Shown here: one piece after another, positions 33,359 through 42,880 of the stretch
Numbering within the stretch: position 1 is the first letter of the stretch
Layout: each line of letters begins with the position of its first letter
Assembly: GCF_900104815.1 (NCBI RefSeq)
Contig: NZ_FNTD01000004.1
Location: forward strand, 3,550,501-3,614,500
DNA: 64,000 bases
Direction of reading: 5' to 3'
Source of the DNA: Streptomyces misionensis
Lineage (GTDB): Bacteria; Actinomycetota; Actinomycetes; Streptomycetales; Streptomycetaceae
Position numbers and translations under genes: made by a program
The notes under the pieces: generated by a model
Told to the model about the DNA's origin: nothing
Databases searched by the model: none
The model's input: only the letters and a program-made list of their open reading frames with translations

Positions 33359-35908
33359 GTGGCGGGCGAGTCCCCCGACAGGTCGAAGCAGCGTCAGTCG
33401 TCGGCAGGAGCGACGTCGGGGAGCGCGGGTTCGGTTCCCGAGGCGCGTGATCCGCGCCTCGCGGTCGCCCGGGAAGCCGGAGAAGCCCGAGAAAAGGATT
33501 CCTCGAACGGCAGCGCGGACACCGCGACGAAGATCCTCTCGGTCCGCGCCGCCGAGCCGCTCGAAGAGGACACCGCGCTGAACCGCGCGGTCTCCTCGTG
33601 GGTCCGGGACGCGGACGGGGCCGGGGAGGACGCGGGCGCGGGCGCGCAGGGCGCGGACGAGGCGGAAGCGTCCGGGAAGGACGCGGACGAGGCTGCCGCC
33701 AAGGACGCGGACGAGGCCGCGGAGGACGGGAAGGGGTCCGGGAAGGACACCGACGGGCCCCAGGAAGCCGAGGGTGCGGCGCAGGCGGGCGCCGGGGCCG
33801 AGGACGACGACGCGGAGGCGGACGCCGGCCAGAAGGGCGCGACGGCTCCGAGTGCCGGGGCCGCGAAGGACGCTGACGCCGCGTCGGAGGAGGACGCGGG
33901 CGACGAGTCCGGCGCGGAGGCCGAGGCCGGGGCCGAGGCGGAGTCCAAGGACGCGACGGACTCGAAGGACGCGAAGGACCCGAAGGACGCGAAGGACGCG
34001 AAGGACGCGAAGCCCGTCGGTGGCCAGGAGGCCGAGCACGGCGACGGGAAGGCGGCAGAGGCGGACGCGGCGGGCACTGCCGAGGACGACGACGCGGACG
34101 TGAAGGCGAGCACCGACGCCGACGCCGACGCCGACGCGAAGAACGACGCCGCGAAGGCCGGCGCGGACGCGGACACCGCCGCCGACACCAAGAGCGGCGC
34201 CAAGAGCGGCGCCCAGGACGACGACGCGGACGCGGGCGCCGAGGCGAGCCCCGCCGAGGCCGAGGACGACGCCGACTCCGACGGTGACGGCGACGACGAC
34301 GGCGGCAAGGAGCCGCAGAAGCCGGCCGCGGGCGGTGCGGGCGCGAAGCAGGCCGAGGCCGCCGCCAAGGCCGCGCCCGCCCCCGCCGCGGGCGTCGACC
34401 AGCCGACCACCGCCTTCAAGGCCGTCAAGCCGAAGCCGGGCCAGGTCGACCAGCCCACCACCATGCTCAAGGTCGGCGGCAAGGACCGGCCCGCCGAGAC
34501 CGACGCCGAGCGCACCAGCAAGTTCGTCGCGCTGAGGGACGACGTCAAGGCGAAGGCGAAGCCCGCCGACGAGAAGACCACCGCCGTCCCCCAGGTCGGC
34601 CCCGAGCGCACCACCCAGCAGCCGCTGCCCCCGAAGCCGCCGCTGGACCTCCTCGCCGAGCTGACCAACACGCCGCCGCCTCCGGAGACCCCGGTCCGCA
34701 CCCTCCTGCGGAGGGTCAAGATCTGGACCCCGCTGGTGCTGCTGCTGGTGATCATCTTCGCGGTCGTACAGACCCTGCGCCCGCTCCCGTCCCCGACCCT
34801 CGCGCTCACCGGGAAGGACAGCTACACCTTCGACGGCGGCCGGGTGAACCTGCCGTGGCCGAACGAGGGCCAGGGCTGGATGGACGTGGACGGCCTCGGC
34901 ACCATGGGCGACTTCGGCAAGCAGACGCCCGTCGCCATCGGCTCGGTCGCCAAGACCATGACCGCGTACATCATCCTGCGCGACCACCCGCTCAAGCCGG
35001 GCCAGGAGGGCCCGAAGATCAAGGTGGACCCGACGGCGGAGAAGGAGGGCGGCTACAACAAGAGCGGCGAGTCCACCCTCAACACCGTCAAGGCCGGTGA
35101 CTCCCTCACCGAGAAGCAGGCCCTGTCGGCCGTCATGATCCCCTCCGCCAACAACATCGCCCGGCTGCTGGCCCGCTGGGACGCGGGCTCGGAGGCGGCG
35201 TTCGTGAAGAAGATGAACGCCACCGCCAAGGAGCTGGGGATGACCGGTACGACGTACACCGACCCCTCGGGCCTGAAGGAGACCACCGTCTCCACCGCCC
35301 ACGACCAGGTGCGGCTCGGCCGCGCGGTGGTCAAGCAGCCGGCCCTGGTCGCCATCACCAGCGCCGCCAGCTGGACCGACCCGACCGGTCACAACTGGCC
35401 GAACTACAACTCGCTGCCCTACTGGGTCGGCGCGATCGGCATCAAGACCGGCACCACCACCGCGGCCGGCGGCAACCTGCTGTTCGCCGCCCGCAAGAAG
35501 GTCGGCGGGCAGACGGTCACCGTCGTCGGCGCGATCCTCGGCCAGCACAAGCCCTCGATCCTGGACACGGTCAACGAGGTCAGCAAGACGGCGCTGCTGG
35601 GCGCCGAGCACGCGCTGACCTCGGCGCAGATCCTGAAGAAGGGCGACGTGGTCGGCTACGTGGACGACCGGCTCGGCGGCCACACCCCGATCGTGGTCAC
35701 CCGGGACGTCACCGCGGTCGGCTGGTCCGGCCTGAAGGTCAACCTGTCCTTCAGCTCCGGCACCGTCCCGCACACGGCGAAGGCCGGCACCGAGGTCGGC
35801 ACGCTCACCGTGGGCGACGGCACGACGGCCGGGGTGAAGGTCCCGGTGGCCCTCGCCCGGGACCTGACCGAGCCGGGCTTCGGCGCGAAGCTCACCCGTC
35901 TGAGCTGA
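33359..35908 (+). CDS. D-alanyl-D-alanine carboxypeptidase with long acidic N-terminus
   Basis: This 849-aa protein has a C-terminal DacA-like serine peptidase (about 490-840) with all three motifs: SVAK (AIGSVAKTM), SAN (IPSANNIA) and KTG (GIKTGTTTAAGG). It trims the terminal D-Ala from peptidoglycan stem peptides outside the membrane. A single membrane segment (WTPLVLLLVIIFAVVQTL, near 460) anchors it. The first 440 residues are an acidic, disordered cytoplasmic tail of Asp/Glu/Ala/Lys, including a KDAKDPKDAKDAKDAK run, several times longer than in classical DacA. The GTG at 33359 follows GGAGG. Confidence 0.88.
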   Translation: MAGESPDRSKQRQSSAGATSGSAGSVPEARDPRLAVAREAGEAREKDSSNGSADTATKILSVRAAEPLEEDTALNRAVSSWVRDADGAGEDAGAGAQGADEAEASGKDADEAAAKDADEAAEDGKGSGKDTDGPQEAEGAAQAGAGAEDDDAEADAGQKGATAPSAGAAKDADAASEEDAGDESGAEAEAGAEAESKDATDSKDAKDPKDAKDAKDAKPVGGQEAEHGDGKAAEADAAGTAEDDDADVKASTDADADADAKNDAAKAGADADTAADTKSGAKSGAQDDDADAGAEASPAEAEDDADSDGDGDDDGGKEPQKPAAGGAGAKQAEAAAKAAPAPAAGVDQPTTAFKAVKPKPGQVDQPTTMLKVGGKDRPAETDAERTSKFVALRDDVKAKAKPADEKTTAVPQVGPERTTQQPLPPKPPLDLLAELTNTPPPPETPVRTLLRRVKIWTPLVLLLVIIFAVVQTLRPLPSPTLALTGKDSYTFDGGRVNLPWPNEGQGWMDVDGLGTMGDFGKQTPVAIGSVAKTMTAYIILRDHPLKPGQEGPKIKVDPTAEKEGGYNKSGESTLNTVKAGDSLTEKQALSAVMIPSANNIARLLARWDAGSEAAFVKKMNATAKELGMTGTTYTDPSGLKETTVSTAHDQVRLGRAVVKQPALVAITSAASWTDPTGHNWPNYNSLPYWVGAIGIKTGTTTAAGGNLLFAARKKVGGQTVTVVGAILGQHKPSILDTVNEVSKTALLGAEHALTSAQILKKGDVVGYVDDRLGGHTPIVVTRDVTAVGWSGLKVNLSFSSGTVPHTAKAGTEVGTLTVGDGTTAGVKVPVALARDLTEPGFGAKLTRLS

Positions 35909-36114
35909 GCACGCCACCGCACCACCCCACAACCCGCCCACGCACCCCGTCACGGCGCCCCACCCGGGAGCCCCGTGGCGGGGTGCGTGCTAGCGTCACG
36001 AATCGGGGCAGGTCGCCGGTTCCCGGGACAGGGCCGCGAACTGGACGAGAAGCGGCCGGGGACACCGAAGGAAACGGCCGAGAACAGAAGACGGGACACG
36101 GGGAGTGCCTTCAG

Positions 36115-38091
36115 GTGGCCACTGCGGAGCCGACACGCGCCGACGACGCCGAACCGGGCCCGGGATCCGGCCCACGAATACGCCTGTCCACGCCTGACGC
36201 GGACACCGGCGCGCACAGACGTGACCGGGCGCGGGACCGCACCGGAGCGGACGCCCGTGCCGGAGCGGACGGCGGCACGGGCCCCGGCACGGGCAAGGAC
36301 GGCGGTACGGGCGCGGACGGCGGCGCCGGAGCGCCCTCGAACGGCGCCACCCGGCCGGGGAGCGCCCTCGCGCGCCTCCTCGCACCCCTGGACCCCCTGC
36401 GCGCCCGTATGCTGCGCCACCCGGTCCTGTGGGTCACCGCGCTCGCGGGCGTCCTGCACATCGTCTGGTTCTTCACGTTCGCGAACAGCGGCGGCGATCT
36501 CGCGGCGCAGGACGCCTGGGCGGAGTTCGTCGGCCGGCACCCGGACTCGGCGTACAACCTCGCCTGGTACGGGGGCATGCACCCGGTGTCGTACAGCGTG
36601 GTCTCGCCGTACCTGATGGCCGTCCTCGGCGTCCGTACGACGATGATGATCTCCGGGACGGTGTCGGCGGGCCTGCTGACGCTGATCCTGATCCGCAGCC
36701 GGGCGGTGCGGAACCCGCTGTGGGCCTCGCTCGCCGGGGTCTTCGCGCTGCTGTGCAACGCGATGTCGGGCCGGGTGACGTTCGGGCTCGGCACGATGTT
36801 CGCGCTCGGCGCGGTGGCGGCCGTGTTCTGCTGGCCGTACCGGTGGCGGCACAAACGCTGGGCGAAGGCCGCGGTGGCCGCCCCGCTGGCCGGCCTGTCC
36901 ACCATGGCCTCGCCGGTCTCCGGCCTGTTCGTCGGCCTGGTCGCGGTCGCGCTGTTCCTCCAGAAGCGGCGGCCTGGCGCGTGGGCGCTGGGGCTCGCTC
37001 CCGCGGCGGTGGTGGCCGCGTCGTACTTCCTCTTCCCCTTCTCCGGCACCCAGCCGATGACCATCGGCTCGGTGAGCCTGCCGCTGCTGTACGGCCTGCT
37101 GTGCCTGTTCCTGGTGCCGCGGAAGTGGATCACCGTCCGGCTGACGGCGGCCGTCTACAGCGTCTCGGTCGTGGCGGTGTGGGTGGTCAGCTCGCAGATC
37201 GGCTCGAACATCTCGCGGCTGCCGATGCTGTTCGCGGGTGCGACGCTGATCGCGGCGCTGCCGTTCACGGTGCCGAGGTCGCGCAAGTGGTACGCGACCG
37301 TGGTGGCCTTCCTCGGCTTCGTCGGCTGGATCGGCTACAAGTCGGTGGACGACATGATCCACACGACCCCGGCCGCGTCCTGGGCCCACGAGCTGGCCCC
37401 GCTGGTCAACCAACTCCAGAAGGTCGGCGCCGAGCGGGGCCGCGTCGAGGTGGTCCCGGCGCGCTCGCACCGCGAGGCCTCCGCGCTCGCGCCGTACGTC
37501 AACCTGGCGCGCGGCTGGAACCGGCAGGCCGACATGGAGCGCAACCCGCTCTTCTACGACGACACCCTCAACTCGGCGAACTACCACGAGTGGCTCCAGC
37601 GGTGGGCCGTGCACTTCGTGGTGCTGCCCCGGGACAACCCGGACGGCGACGGCGGCGAGCGCGAGCGGGAGCTGCTGCGGCGCGGGATGCCGTATCTGAC
37701 GCAGATCTGGGGCGACGCCAACTGGCAGCTGTTCCGGGTGACCGACCCGACGCCGCTGGCCGAGCCGAACGCGGTGGTGGACCGGGCCGAGCAGGGCGAG
37801 ATGACGCTGGAGGTGCGCGAGGCCGGGCGGATCCTGATCCGGATCCCCTACTCGCCCTGGCTCAGCGTGGTCGACGCCCACGGCAAGAGCCTGAAGGCCC
37901 CGCAGGCGGTCCCCTCGGCGCCGGGCGCGGAGAAGAAGTACCGCAACGTCAACGGCTGTCTGATGGAGACCCCCGAGGACGCCAACGGCGACAAGTGGAC
38001 CATGCTGATCGCCCCGCACCCGGGCACGTACCACCTGGCGGCCCCGTACCAGCTGCCACGCGGCACGCCGTGCCCCGATGCCCTGAAGTGA
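36115..38091 (+). CDS. Polytopic membrane protein with C-terminal soluble domain
   Basis: This 658-aa protein has a charged, Pro/Gly/Asp-rich N-terminal tail (about 1-85). About 11-12 membrane segments follow (90-440), then a periplasmic-facing domain (about 445-658; LNSANYHEWLQRWAVHFVVL, GRILIRIPYSPWLSVVD). The layout suits a GT-C or YfhO-like envelope glycosyltransferase: an early D-A-W in a loop, many segments and a beta-rich end. It could equally be an MFS-like protein. GGGGAG precedes the GTG. It follows the carboxypeptidase, suggesting an envelope function. Confidence 0.65.
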   Translation: MATAEPTRADDAEPGPGSGPRIRLSTPDADTGAHRRDRARDRTGADARAGADGGTGPGTGKDGGTGADGGAGAPSNGATRPGSALARLLAPLDPLRARMLRHPVLWVTALAGVLHIVWFFTFANSGGDLAAQDAWAEFVGRHPDSAYNLAWYGGMHPVSYSVVSPYLMAVLGVRTTMMISGTVSAGLLTLILIRSRAVRNPLWASLAGVFALLCNAMSGRVTFGLGTMFALGAVAAVFCWPYRWRHKRWAKAAVAAPLAGLSTMASPVSGLFVGLVAVALFLQKRRPGAWALGLAPAAVVAASYFLFPFSGTQPMTIGSVSLPLLYGLLCLFLVPRKWITVRLTAAVYSVSVVAVWVVSSQIGSNISRLPMLFAGATLIAALPFTVPRSRKWYATVVAFLGFVGWIGYKSVDDMIHTTPAASWAHELAPLVNQLQKVGAERGRVEVVPARSHREASALAPYVNLARGWNRQADMERNPLFYDDTLNSANYHEWLQRWAVHFVVLPRDNPDGDGGERERELLRRGMPYLTQIWGDANWQLFRVTDPTPLAEPNAVVDRAEQGEMTLEVREAGRILIRIPYSPWLSVVDAHGKSLKAPQAVPSAPGAEKKYRNVNGCLMETPEDANGDKWTMLIAPHPGTYHLAAPYQLPRGTPCPDALK

Positions 38092-38106
38092 CGCGGGCCG
38101 CCGGGG

Positions 38107-39219
38107 CTATCGCGGGTACCGCGCGAGCCACCCCGGCGACGACCCGGCGGGCCCGTGCAGGGCGGGTCCCTGGGTCATCTCCATGGCGAAGTCGTCGGCG
38201 AGTTCGAGGAGCGTGGGGCGGCCCTCCAGCTCGGCGAGCCAGGCCGGGGGGAGGGCGGTCTCGCCGTGCAGGGCGCCGAGGAGGCCGCCGGTGAGGGCGC
38301 CGGCCGCGGCGGAGGGGCCGCTCTGGTTGACCGCGAGGCACAGGCCGTGCCGTACGTCCTCGCCGACCAGGGCGCAGTAGACGGCGGCCGCGAGCAGCCC
38401 GTCCGCGGTGCCCTCGCCCGTCAGCTCCTCCACCCGCGCCGGGTTCGGCATCCCCTGCCGCACCGTGCCGAGCGCGTGCTGGAGGGCGTCGGAGACCGGC
38501 TGGTGGCCGGGGCGGACGGCGAGCAGGGCGAGGGCCTGCTGGACGGCGCCGTCCAGGCTCTCGCCGCGGGCGAGGCCGTGCACGATCACGGCGTACGCGC
38601 CCGCGGACAGACAGGCGACGGGGTGGCCGTGGGTCTGCGCCGCGCACTCCACGGCGAGCTGGACGACGAGTTGGGGCTCCCAGCCGACCAGCAGCCCGAA
38701 GGGCGCCGAGCGGGCCACGGCCTCCGGCCCCTGCGCACCGGGGTTCTTGGGCCGCTCCAGCGTGCCCATCCGGTCGTCGCCGAAGCCGATGAGCAGCGGC
38801 CGGGTCGGCCCGCGGCGGGCGTACAGCCACTCCTCGCGCGCCAGCCAGCCGTCCTCCTCGCGACGCTCGTCGGGGCCCCAGTCCCGCTGGGTGGCGGCCC
38901 AGCGCAGATACGCGCGGTGCAGATCGGTCGGCGGGTGCCAGGCGCCGGTGTCGCGGCGCACCTGGGCCCGGATCAGGCCGTCCACGGTGAACAGGGTCAG
39001 CTGGGTGTGGTGGGTGACCGTACCGCGCCGGCCGTGCCCCACGGTGAGGTCGAGCAGGCCCTCAGGGCCGTGCGCGGCGCGGATCTCCTCCAGCGTGAGC
39101 GTGTCGACGGGACCGCCCAGCGCGTCGCCCACCGCGGCGCCCAGCAGGGTGCCGCGCACCCGGCTGCGGAAGTCCTGCTGCTCGGCGCGGCCCCAGACGG
39201 CACCGGTCGTCGTCGCCAC
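38107..39219 (-). CDS. ADP-ribosylglycohydrolase family protein
   Basis: This 370-aa protein opens with RVRGTLLGAAVGDALGGPVD, the N-terminal metal-site motif of DraG/ARH proteins. It continues with VTHHTQLTLFTVDGL (the usual T-D-D-T is replaced by H-T-Q), an internal A-Y-A region, and VNQSGPSAAAGALTGGLLGA, where the usual G-D-x-D-x metal site reads NQSGPS. It would remove ADP-ribose from proteins or small molecules, but the altered metal ligands suggest changed or lost activity. It is convergent with the membrane gene. Confidence 0.82.
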   Translation of the reverse strand: MATTTGAVWGRAEQQDFRSRVRGTLLGAAVGDALGGPVDTLTLEEIRAAHGPEGLLDLTVGHGRRGTVTHHTQLTLFTVDGLIRAQVRRDTGAWHPPTDLHRAYLRWAATQRDWGPDERREEDGWLAREEWLYARRGPTRPLLIGFGDDRMGTLERPKNPGAQGPEAVARSAPFGLLVGWEPQLVVQLAVECAAQTHGHPVACLSAGAYAVIVHGLARGESLDGAVQQALALLAVRPGHQPVSDALQHALGTVRQGMPNPARVEELTGEGTADGLLAAAVYCALVGEDVRHGLCLAVNQSGPSAAAGALTGGLLGALHGETALPPAWLAELEGRPTLLELADDFAMEMTQGPALHGPAGSSPGWLARYPR

Positions 39220-39313
39220 CCAGACCCTCCTCCGGCACCGCCCGCCCGTACGACGGTGGCACTCTAATCGACCGGGTACGGCCCGCTCAGCGACTCAAAG
39301 CGACCCTCACGGG

Positions 39314-40057
39314 TCATTCACGCCCGTCGATGACCGCTTCCACCCCGTCCAGAATCCGATCGAGCCCGAATTCGAGCGGATCGATGCCGTCCGGCTGGAA
39401 CGCACCCTCGGCGATCACCTTGGTGAGGGCCGGGAACCGGTCGGCGTGGCGGGCGAGGAGGCCGACGGAGAGGCGGTCCCACTCGGCGTCCTGCTCCGCC
39501 TCGTAGTCGCCGCGCTGCTGCGCGACATTGCGGACGAGCCCGATCAGCAGCAGGAAGGTGTGGTGCCGCCGGATGCCGTCAAGCCCGGTCGGCTCCAGTA
39601 CGGCGAGTGCCGCGTCCAGCCAGCCCAGCTGGCCGGGGCCGAGGAGCCGGCGGCGCATCGCGGTGGCGGCGAGCAGCCAGGGATGGGCGTCGTAGACGCG
39701 CGCGCACTGGCGGGTCCACTCCCGGACGCCGGCCCGCCAGTCCCCCTCCCGGACCCCCGACAGATCGGGCCCCTCCCCCAGCACCGACTCCACCATCAGC
39801 TCGACCAGTTCGGTCTTGCCGGGGACGTACCGGTACAGGGCCATGGCGGAGACGCCGAACCCGGCGGCGACCCTGTTCATGGAGACGGCGTCCAGCCCCT
39901 CGCGATCGGCCAGTTCGGCCGCGGCGGCGGCGATGCGCCGCGGGTTCAGCTTCGGCTTCGGCCCGCGGGTGGGCTGCTCCTGCTCGCCCCACAGCAGCGC
40001 GAGCGTCACCCGGGGGTCGCGCTCCCCGTCCGGCTGCTCCTTGCTCCGTACGACCAC
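39314..40057 (-). CDS. TetR-family regulator
   Basis: This 247-aa protein has the HTH at about 36-85 (RRIAAAAAELADREGLDAVS, VAAGFGVSAMALYRYVPGKT) and a TetR_C_1-type ligand domain (HPWLLAATAMRRRLLGPGQL). It is divergent from an alpha/beta hydrolase 110 bases away and probably represses it. Inverted half-sites lie in the shared promoter. Confidence 0.9.
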   Translation of the reverse strand: MVVRSKEQPDGERDPRVTLALLWGEQEQPTRGPKPKLNPRRIAAAAAELADREGLDAVSMNRVAAGFGVSAMALYRYVPGKTELVELMVESVLGEGPDLSGVREGDWRAGVREWTRQCARVYDAHPWLLAATAMRRRLLGPGQLGWLDAALAVLEPTGLDGIRRHHTFLLLIGLVRNVAQQRGDYEAEQDAEWDRLSVGLLARHADRFPALTKVIAEGAFQPDGIDPLEFGLDRILDGVEAVIDGRE

Positions 40058-40105
40058 GAAACCCTCCGCATCCCTTGCCCGCCAAGGCGGTTGACCCCGC
40101 CCGCC

Positions 40106-40154
40106 AACTGTATATACCGTAAACCCACCGCAACAGCTGATGGCATAAACAGTT
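40106..40154. promoter_or_regulatory. Candidate TetR operator half-sites
   Basis: AACTGTATA (40106-40114) and TAAACAGTT (40146-40154) are inverted with 8 of 9 matches, 31 bp apart, in the AT-rich middle of the divergent promoter. TATATA at 40110-40115 could be part of a -10 box on either strand. Confidence 0.45.
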
Positions 40155-40167
40155 TAGGGGGAACACT

Positions 40168-41217
40168 GTGCTGCTGACCTATCGCGCCCTCAGGCGCCGC
40201 GCCCTCGCCAAGACCCTGCGCATCACCACCCCGCACGGCATCGACGAATCCTCGTTCGTCCCCATCGGCGGCATCGACCAGTGGGTCTCGGTCCGCGGCG
40301 AGGACCGGTCCAACCCGGTGATCCTGGAGATCCACGGCGGCCCCGGCGCCTCCAACCTGATCCACATCCCGCGCACCCGCGCCTGGGAACGCCACTTCAC
40401 GATCGTCCGCTGGGACATGCGCGGCGCCGGCAAGACCTTCTCGGCCCACGGCCCGTCAGGCCAGGGCGAGTTGACCCTGTCCCGCCTCTACGCGGACGCC
40501 CTCGAACTCACCGACCACATCCGCGCCCGCCTCGGCGTGCCGAAGGTGCTGCTGCTCGCCAACAGCTTCGGCACCGTCACCGGCCTCCGCCTGGCCCGGG
40601 ACCACCCCGAGCGCTACTCGGCGTACGTCGGCACGGACCAGAACATCATCGCGGGCGGCCGGGACAGTTCCGCCTACGACGCCCTGCTCACCCGCCTGCG
40701 CCGGTCGGGCAGGCGCAAGCCGCTGTCCCGGCTCACCGCGCTCGGCCCGGACCGCACCACCTGGTCCCCCGAGGAGTGGTCCCGCTACGCGAAGACCGTG
40801 GTCACGACCGACCCGCTGACCTACGACACCATGAAGACGGTCGTCGTCCGCTCCCTCTGGTTCTCCCCCCTCCACACCCTGCGCGACCTGCGCGCCTACC
40901 TGAAGGGCATGACCTTCTCCGAACAACTCGGCCCGCAGGCCATGCCGTTGGACGAATACGCCGAGGGCACCGCGTTCGACCTCCCCGTCTTCCTCTTCCA
41001 GGGCGCCGACGACGTCCTCACCCCACCGGCCCCGGCCCGCCGCTTCCACGACGCCCTCACCGCCCCGGTCAAGGACTTCGCCCTCATCCCCGATGCCTCC
41101 CACTTCGCCTCCTTCCGCCACCCGGACCACTTCCTCGACCTGCTGCTGACGAGGGTGCGGCCGGTGGTGACGGGGGAAGCCGGAAGCGTGGGGGCCGTCG
41201 GCCACGGGCGAAGGTGA
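40168..41217 (+). CDS. Alpha/beta hydrolase (proline iminopeptidase-like)
   Basis: This 349-aa protein has the fold's signatures. LEIHGGPGAS is the oxyanion motif, WDMRGAGKTFSAHG the S33-type loop, and LLLANSFGTVTGLRLARDHP holds the nucleophile Ser in A-N-S-F-G (the usual first Gly is Ala). FLFQGADDVLTPPAPARRF supplies the acid Asp and DASHFASF the catalytic His. It hydrolyses an amide or ester; the substrate is unknown. The GTG follows AGGGGGA. It is divergent from its likely repressor. Confidence 0.85.
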   Translation: MLLTYRALRRRALAKTLRITTPHGIDESSFVPIGGIDQWVSVRGEDRSNPVILEIHGGPGASNLIHIPRTRAWERHFTIVRWDMRGAGKTFSAHGPSGQGELTLSRLYADALELTDHIRARLGVPKVLLLANSFGTVTGLRLARDHPERYSAYVGTDQNIIAGGRDSSAYDALLTRLRRSGRRKPLSRLTALGPDRTTWSPEEWSRYAKTVVTTDPLTYDTMKTVVVRSLWFSPLHTLRDLRAYLKGMTFSEQLGPQAMPLDEYAEGTAFDLPVFLFQGADDVLTPPAPARRFHDALTAPVKDFALIPDASHFASFRHPDHFLDLLLTRVRPVVTGEAGSVGAVGHGRR

Positions 41218-41235
41218 GCGGTACGGCGACGGCCA

Positions 41236-42243
41236 CTACAGACGCGCCCTCATGCTCTCGCAGACCCCGTGCACGTCCTTGATCTCGAAGTCGCCGTCCG
41301 TGCCGCGCAGTACGCCGCGGTAACGGCCGAAGAGCTGGTAGTAGTCGATGGCGAAGAGGCCGAGGTCGTGTTTCACCGACTTGCGGCCCTCCGGCTGGAA
41401 GACGACGTCGAGGCGGCCGTCCCGGGAGGTGATGTGCCAGGCGGCCGACGAGTCGGTGGAGTCGGGCCGGAAGGACACGTCGCCGAGGGGTTCGCACCGG
41501 CCCGGTGTCCACAGGGCGGACTCCTCGGGCTCACCGGGCAGTTCCGGCCGGGCCGCGAAGTTGGCCCCGACCGGGCCGGCGTCGGTGGGGGTCGCGAAGG
41601 TGCCCCAGAGCCATCGGGTCCGGTACGGCAGCAGTGAGCGGTGCTCGTCGAGTACCGCCAGGTCGCGGGCCGGGTCGAAGACGATCTGCGCGTCCCCGAC
41701 GCGCAGGACGCCGCGGGCGGGGAACGCGGCCTTGTACGTGTACATGCTGCCGCCCGGCAGCCGGGAGCTCACCGAGAGCGGTGCCGTGGCCGCCCCGGCG
41801 TCGAGTTCCAGTTCGCCGCGGATGGCAGGGGCCTTCGGTGTCGCTGCGATGTCCACCTCGATCCGGTGCCGCGCGGACGGCGCGTGGAAGGCGTAGACGA
41901 TCCGGTAGCCGTCCCGTTCGAAACGGCAGACGCCGTCCAGGAGTTCGGCGGGCAGCGTCGGGCTGCCGCCCGGCGCGTTGGCCGCGTGCTGGTGGAGCAC
42001 TCCGCCCGCCCGGTCGTAGGCGTAGATCTCGGAGCCGGCGAGGTAGTGCGCGTCCTGGACGATCAGGGAGGAGTACCAGTCGGGATGCAGCAGCGTGAAG
42101 CCGACCCATTCCTTGAGCCGCAGGCGCTTCAGGCGGCGGGTGAGACCCGTGTACGCGGCGAGCGGGTCGGCGACGACGGGCCGCTTTGGCAGGCGGCCCC
42201 AGCGGCGGACACCGTCCTCGACGAGACGGTGGGGGCTGGACAT
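41236..42243 (-). CDS. DUF2804 family protein
   Basis: This 335-aa beta-rich protein has the DUF2804 features: RLKEWVGFTLLHPDWYSSLI near the start, SSRLPGGSMYTYKAAFPARG, YRTRWLWGTFATP and SRDGRLDVVFQPEGRKSVKH. The family is related to lipid- or carotenoid-modifying beta proteins but has no set function. The ATG at 42243 begins the conserved part; a TTG 12 codons upstream is possible. It is convergent with the hydrolase gene. Confidence 0.75.
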   Translation of the reverse strand: MSSPHRLVEDGVRRWGRLPKRPVVADPLAAYTGLTRRLKRLRLKEWVGFTLLHPDWYSSLIVQDAHYLAGSEIYAYDRAGGVLHQHAANAPGGSPTLPAELLDGVCRFERDGYRIVYAFHAPSARHRIEVDIAATPKAPAIRGELELDAGAATAPLSVSSRLPGGSMYTYKAAFPARGVLRVGDAQIVFDPARDLAVLDEHRSLLPYRTRWLWGTFATPTDAGPVGANFAARPELPGEPEESALWTPGRCEPLGDVSFRPDSTDSSAAWHITSRDGRLDVVFQPEGRKSVKHDLGLFAIDYYQLFGRYRGVLRGTDGDFEIKDVHGVCESMRARL

Positions 42244-42363
42244 GCCGGGTAGTTTGCCGAGGGCGTGGTCAGGGGTCAACCGTCGGGCGGCGGCGGGTCA
42301 CCCGGCTCCATTCTGGCTCAATGCGTATAGGAGAGCGTCGAGTTCGTCGGGGAGAATCCAGCC

Positions 42364-42876
42364 ATGATCACCACTGACAACACCCGGCACTCCGGCCTCA
42401 GACTGGCGGCCGGTGTACTCACCGGGATACTCGCGCTCTACATCACCCTCGTCGCGTTCGGCAACATCACGGACTTCGGGACGAACCAGCAGTTCGTGCG
42501 GCATGTGCTGGCGATGGATTCGACGTTCAAGGACCACGATCTGATGTGGCGCGCGATCACCAGCAGCGCGCTCCAGGACACCGCGTACGTCCTGATCATC
42601 GCGTGGGAGACGGTGGCCGCGCTGGTCCTGATCTGGGGGACGTACCTGTGGGCGGCGCGGCGCGACGACGCGTTCGCGCGGCGCATCTCGACGTACGGGC
42701 TGCTGATGCTGCTGCTGCTCTTCGGCGCCGGGTTCATCGCGATCGGCGGCGAGTGGTTCGCGATGTGGCAGGCGAAGGCGTGGAACGGGGAGGATTCCGC
42801 CACCCGCGTCTTCCTGCTCAGCGGGGTGGCGTTGATCGTCAACCATCTGCCGGGCGGGAAGGAGTCCGCCGCCTGA
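42364..42876 (+). CDS. DUF2165 small membrane protein
   Basis: This 170-aa protein has four membrane segments (LAAGVLTGILALYITLVAFG; AYVLIIAWETVAALVLIWGT; YGLLMLLLLFGAGFIAIGG; a shorter last one). The DUF2165 loop FVRHVLAMDSTF and EWFAMWQAKAWNG are also present. Function unknown. It is a single gene, convergent with the L,D-transpeptidase-like gene 4 bases after its stop. Confidence 0.85.
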   Translation: MITTDNTRHSGLRLAAGVLTGILALYITLVAFGNITDFGTNQQFVRHVLAMDSTFKDHDLMWRAITSSALQDTAYVLIIAWETVAALVLIWGTYLWAARRDDAFARRISTYGLLMLLLLFGAGFIAIGGEWFAMWQAKAWNGEDSATRVFLLSGVALIVNHLPGGKESAA

Positions 42877-42880
42877 CCGG

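Noticed and set aside
33950..34020. GACGCGAAGGAC repeats considered as a non-coding array
   Set aside because: They are in frame within the carboxypeptidase tail and encode KDAKD units.
33203..35953. A 916-codon antisense frame over the carboxypeptidase gene
   Set aside because: The sense strand has SVAK/SAN/KTG motifs and a ribosome site; the antisense frame is low-complexity Leu/Arg/Gly/Val.
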